Below, piece by piece: positions 31,785 to 32,129 of a DNA stretch of 32,129 nt; position 1 is the first letter of the stretch; the number at the start of each line of letters is the position of its first letter. This stretch comes from Aquificaceae bacterium (GTDB taxonomy: Bacteria; Aquificota; Aquificia; Aquificales; Aquificaceae), in NCBI GenBank assembly GCA_015490105.1, contig WFYK01000182.1, positions 1 to 32,129 of the forward strand. The letters are read 5' to 3'. The notes under the pieces were generated by a model, which was given only the letters and a program-made list of their open reading frames with translations, was not told the DNA's origin and did no database searches. The translations under genes and the position numbers were made by a program.

Positions 31785-32129
31785 GGTTGTTGCTTATTTT
31801 CTCTTAGGCTTCCAGTTCTTTATCCTCTTTTACTTTACCTTCGTAAACAGTGTCTACACGTTCTTTATACTCTCCTCCCTCCTTTTTACTTACAGACACA
31901 TGCTCATAGTAAAGAGAGAAAACCTTGAGATAATGCTCTCTAACGCTCTCTACAGACCCATATCTATAATTGTGCCCGCCTACAACGAGCAAGAGACTAT
32001 AGTATCGAGCGTAAAATCCCTTCTTAACCTTCACTATCCCGAATTTGAGGTTGTCGTTGTGAACGATGGCTCTACTGACAAAACCCTTGAGAAGCTAAAG
32101 GAAGCTTTCAGGCTCGTTAGGATTCAGAA
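31777..32129 (+). CDS. Family 2 glycosyltransferase, membrane-bound (3' truncated by window edge)
   Basis: Only the first 117 codons are in the window. The N-terminus has one or two membrane segments (residues 5-40), then the GT-A domain starts with PISIIVPAYNEQETIVSSVKSLLNLHYPEFEVVVVNDGSTD, the standard nucleotide-sugar-binding motif including the Asp of NDGS. This layout is that of processive polysaccharide synthases such as PgaC/IcaA, or of hyaluronan/cellulose-like enzymes. GGAG at 31766-31769 is 7 bases before the ATG, which overlaps the HEAT gene by 8 bases. Product sugar cannot be told without the rest. Confidence 0.88.
   Translation, partial: MLEVVAYFLLGFQFFILFYFTFVNSVYTFFILSSLLFTYRHMLIVKRENLEIMLSNALYRPISIIVPAYNEQETIVSSVKSLLNLHYPEFEVVVVNDGSTDKTLEKLKEAFRLVRIQ

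Overview
The window reads like a chromosomal stretch from a thermophilic member of the Aquificales (Aquificaceae: Aquifex/Hydrogenobacter/Thermocrinis type). Grounds: compact layout with genes overlapping by 1-68 bases, Lys/Glu-rich proteins with many AGG/AGA and ATA codons, a carbamoyl-phosphate synthase large subunit split into halves as known in Aquifex, dispersed nuo genes, and no insertion sequences, prophage or CRISPR. The genus is an inference; no rRNA gene is present to settle it.

Layout. (1) 1-3781, + strand: the end of a dipeptide-type ABC ATPase, then three genes tied to Fe-S cluster work (ygfZ-like, mrp, and a cysteine-desulfurase homologue lacking the PLP lysine). (2) 3770-8017, - strand: hslV, AI-2E-family permease, small acidic protein, rdgB, nuoI, nuoJ, CinA/PncC-like protein, tightly packed. 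(3) 8039-11346, +: cmk, pgsA, recJ, DUF2227 membrane protein, ending against a tRNA-Val on the - strand. (4) 11446-16800: guaA (+), a lipoprotein pair (Lpp-like and LysM, -), then carB N-terminal half and der (+). (5) 16781-19403, -: type II secretion secretin gspD and a GspN-like protein. (6) 19425-20624, +: tRNA-Ser, thiE, YbgC-like thioesterase. (7) 20557-24251, -: the three-gene proton-translocating transhydrogenase pntAa-pntAb-pntB, followed by pyrB. (8) 24281-26797, +: rpsB-tsf-pyrH, with a structured leader. (9) 26750-28789, -: long QueH-type protein and a CsgG-like lipoprotein. (10) 28808-end, +: a response-regulator domain, SPOR/TPR protein, outer-membrane barrel, HEAT-repeat membrane protein and family 2 glycosyltransferase, which together look like an envelope polysaccharide synthesis/export locus.

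The strongest signals for follow-up are: a -1 frameshift site (A AAA AAG plus a hairpin 6 bases downstream) joining the SPOR/TPR protein to an outer-membrane barrel that has no start codon of its own; an intact IscS-like protein that kept its active-site cysteine but lost the PLP-binding lysine and other PLP contacts; an H-type pseudoknot in the rpsB leader that covers part of the Shine-Dalgarno sequence; and a repeated design in which divergent genes 18-51 bases apart have facing or overlapping -10 boxes and seemingly leaderless starts.

No gene-free stretch exceeds 300 bases: 30009-30295 looks empty by ATG-initiated ORFs but is the first part of the barrel reading frame. No convincing intrinsic terminator was seen.
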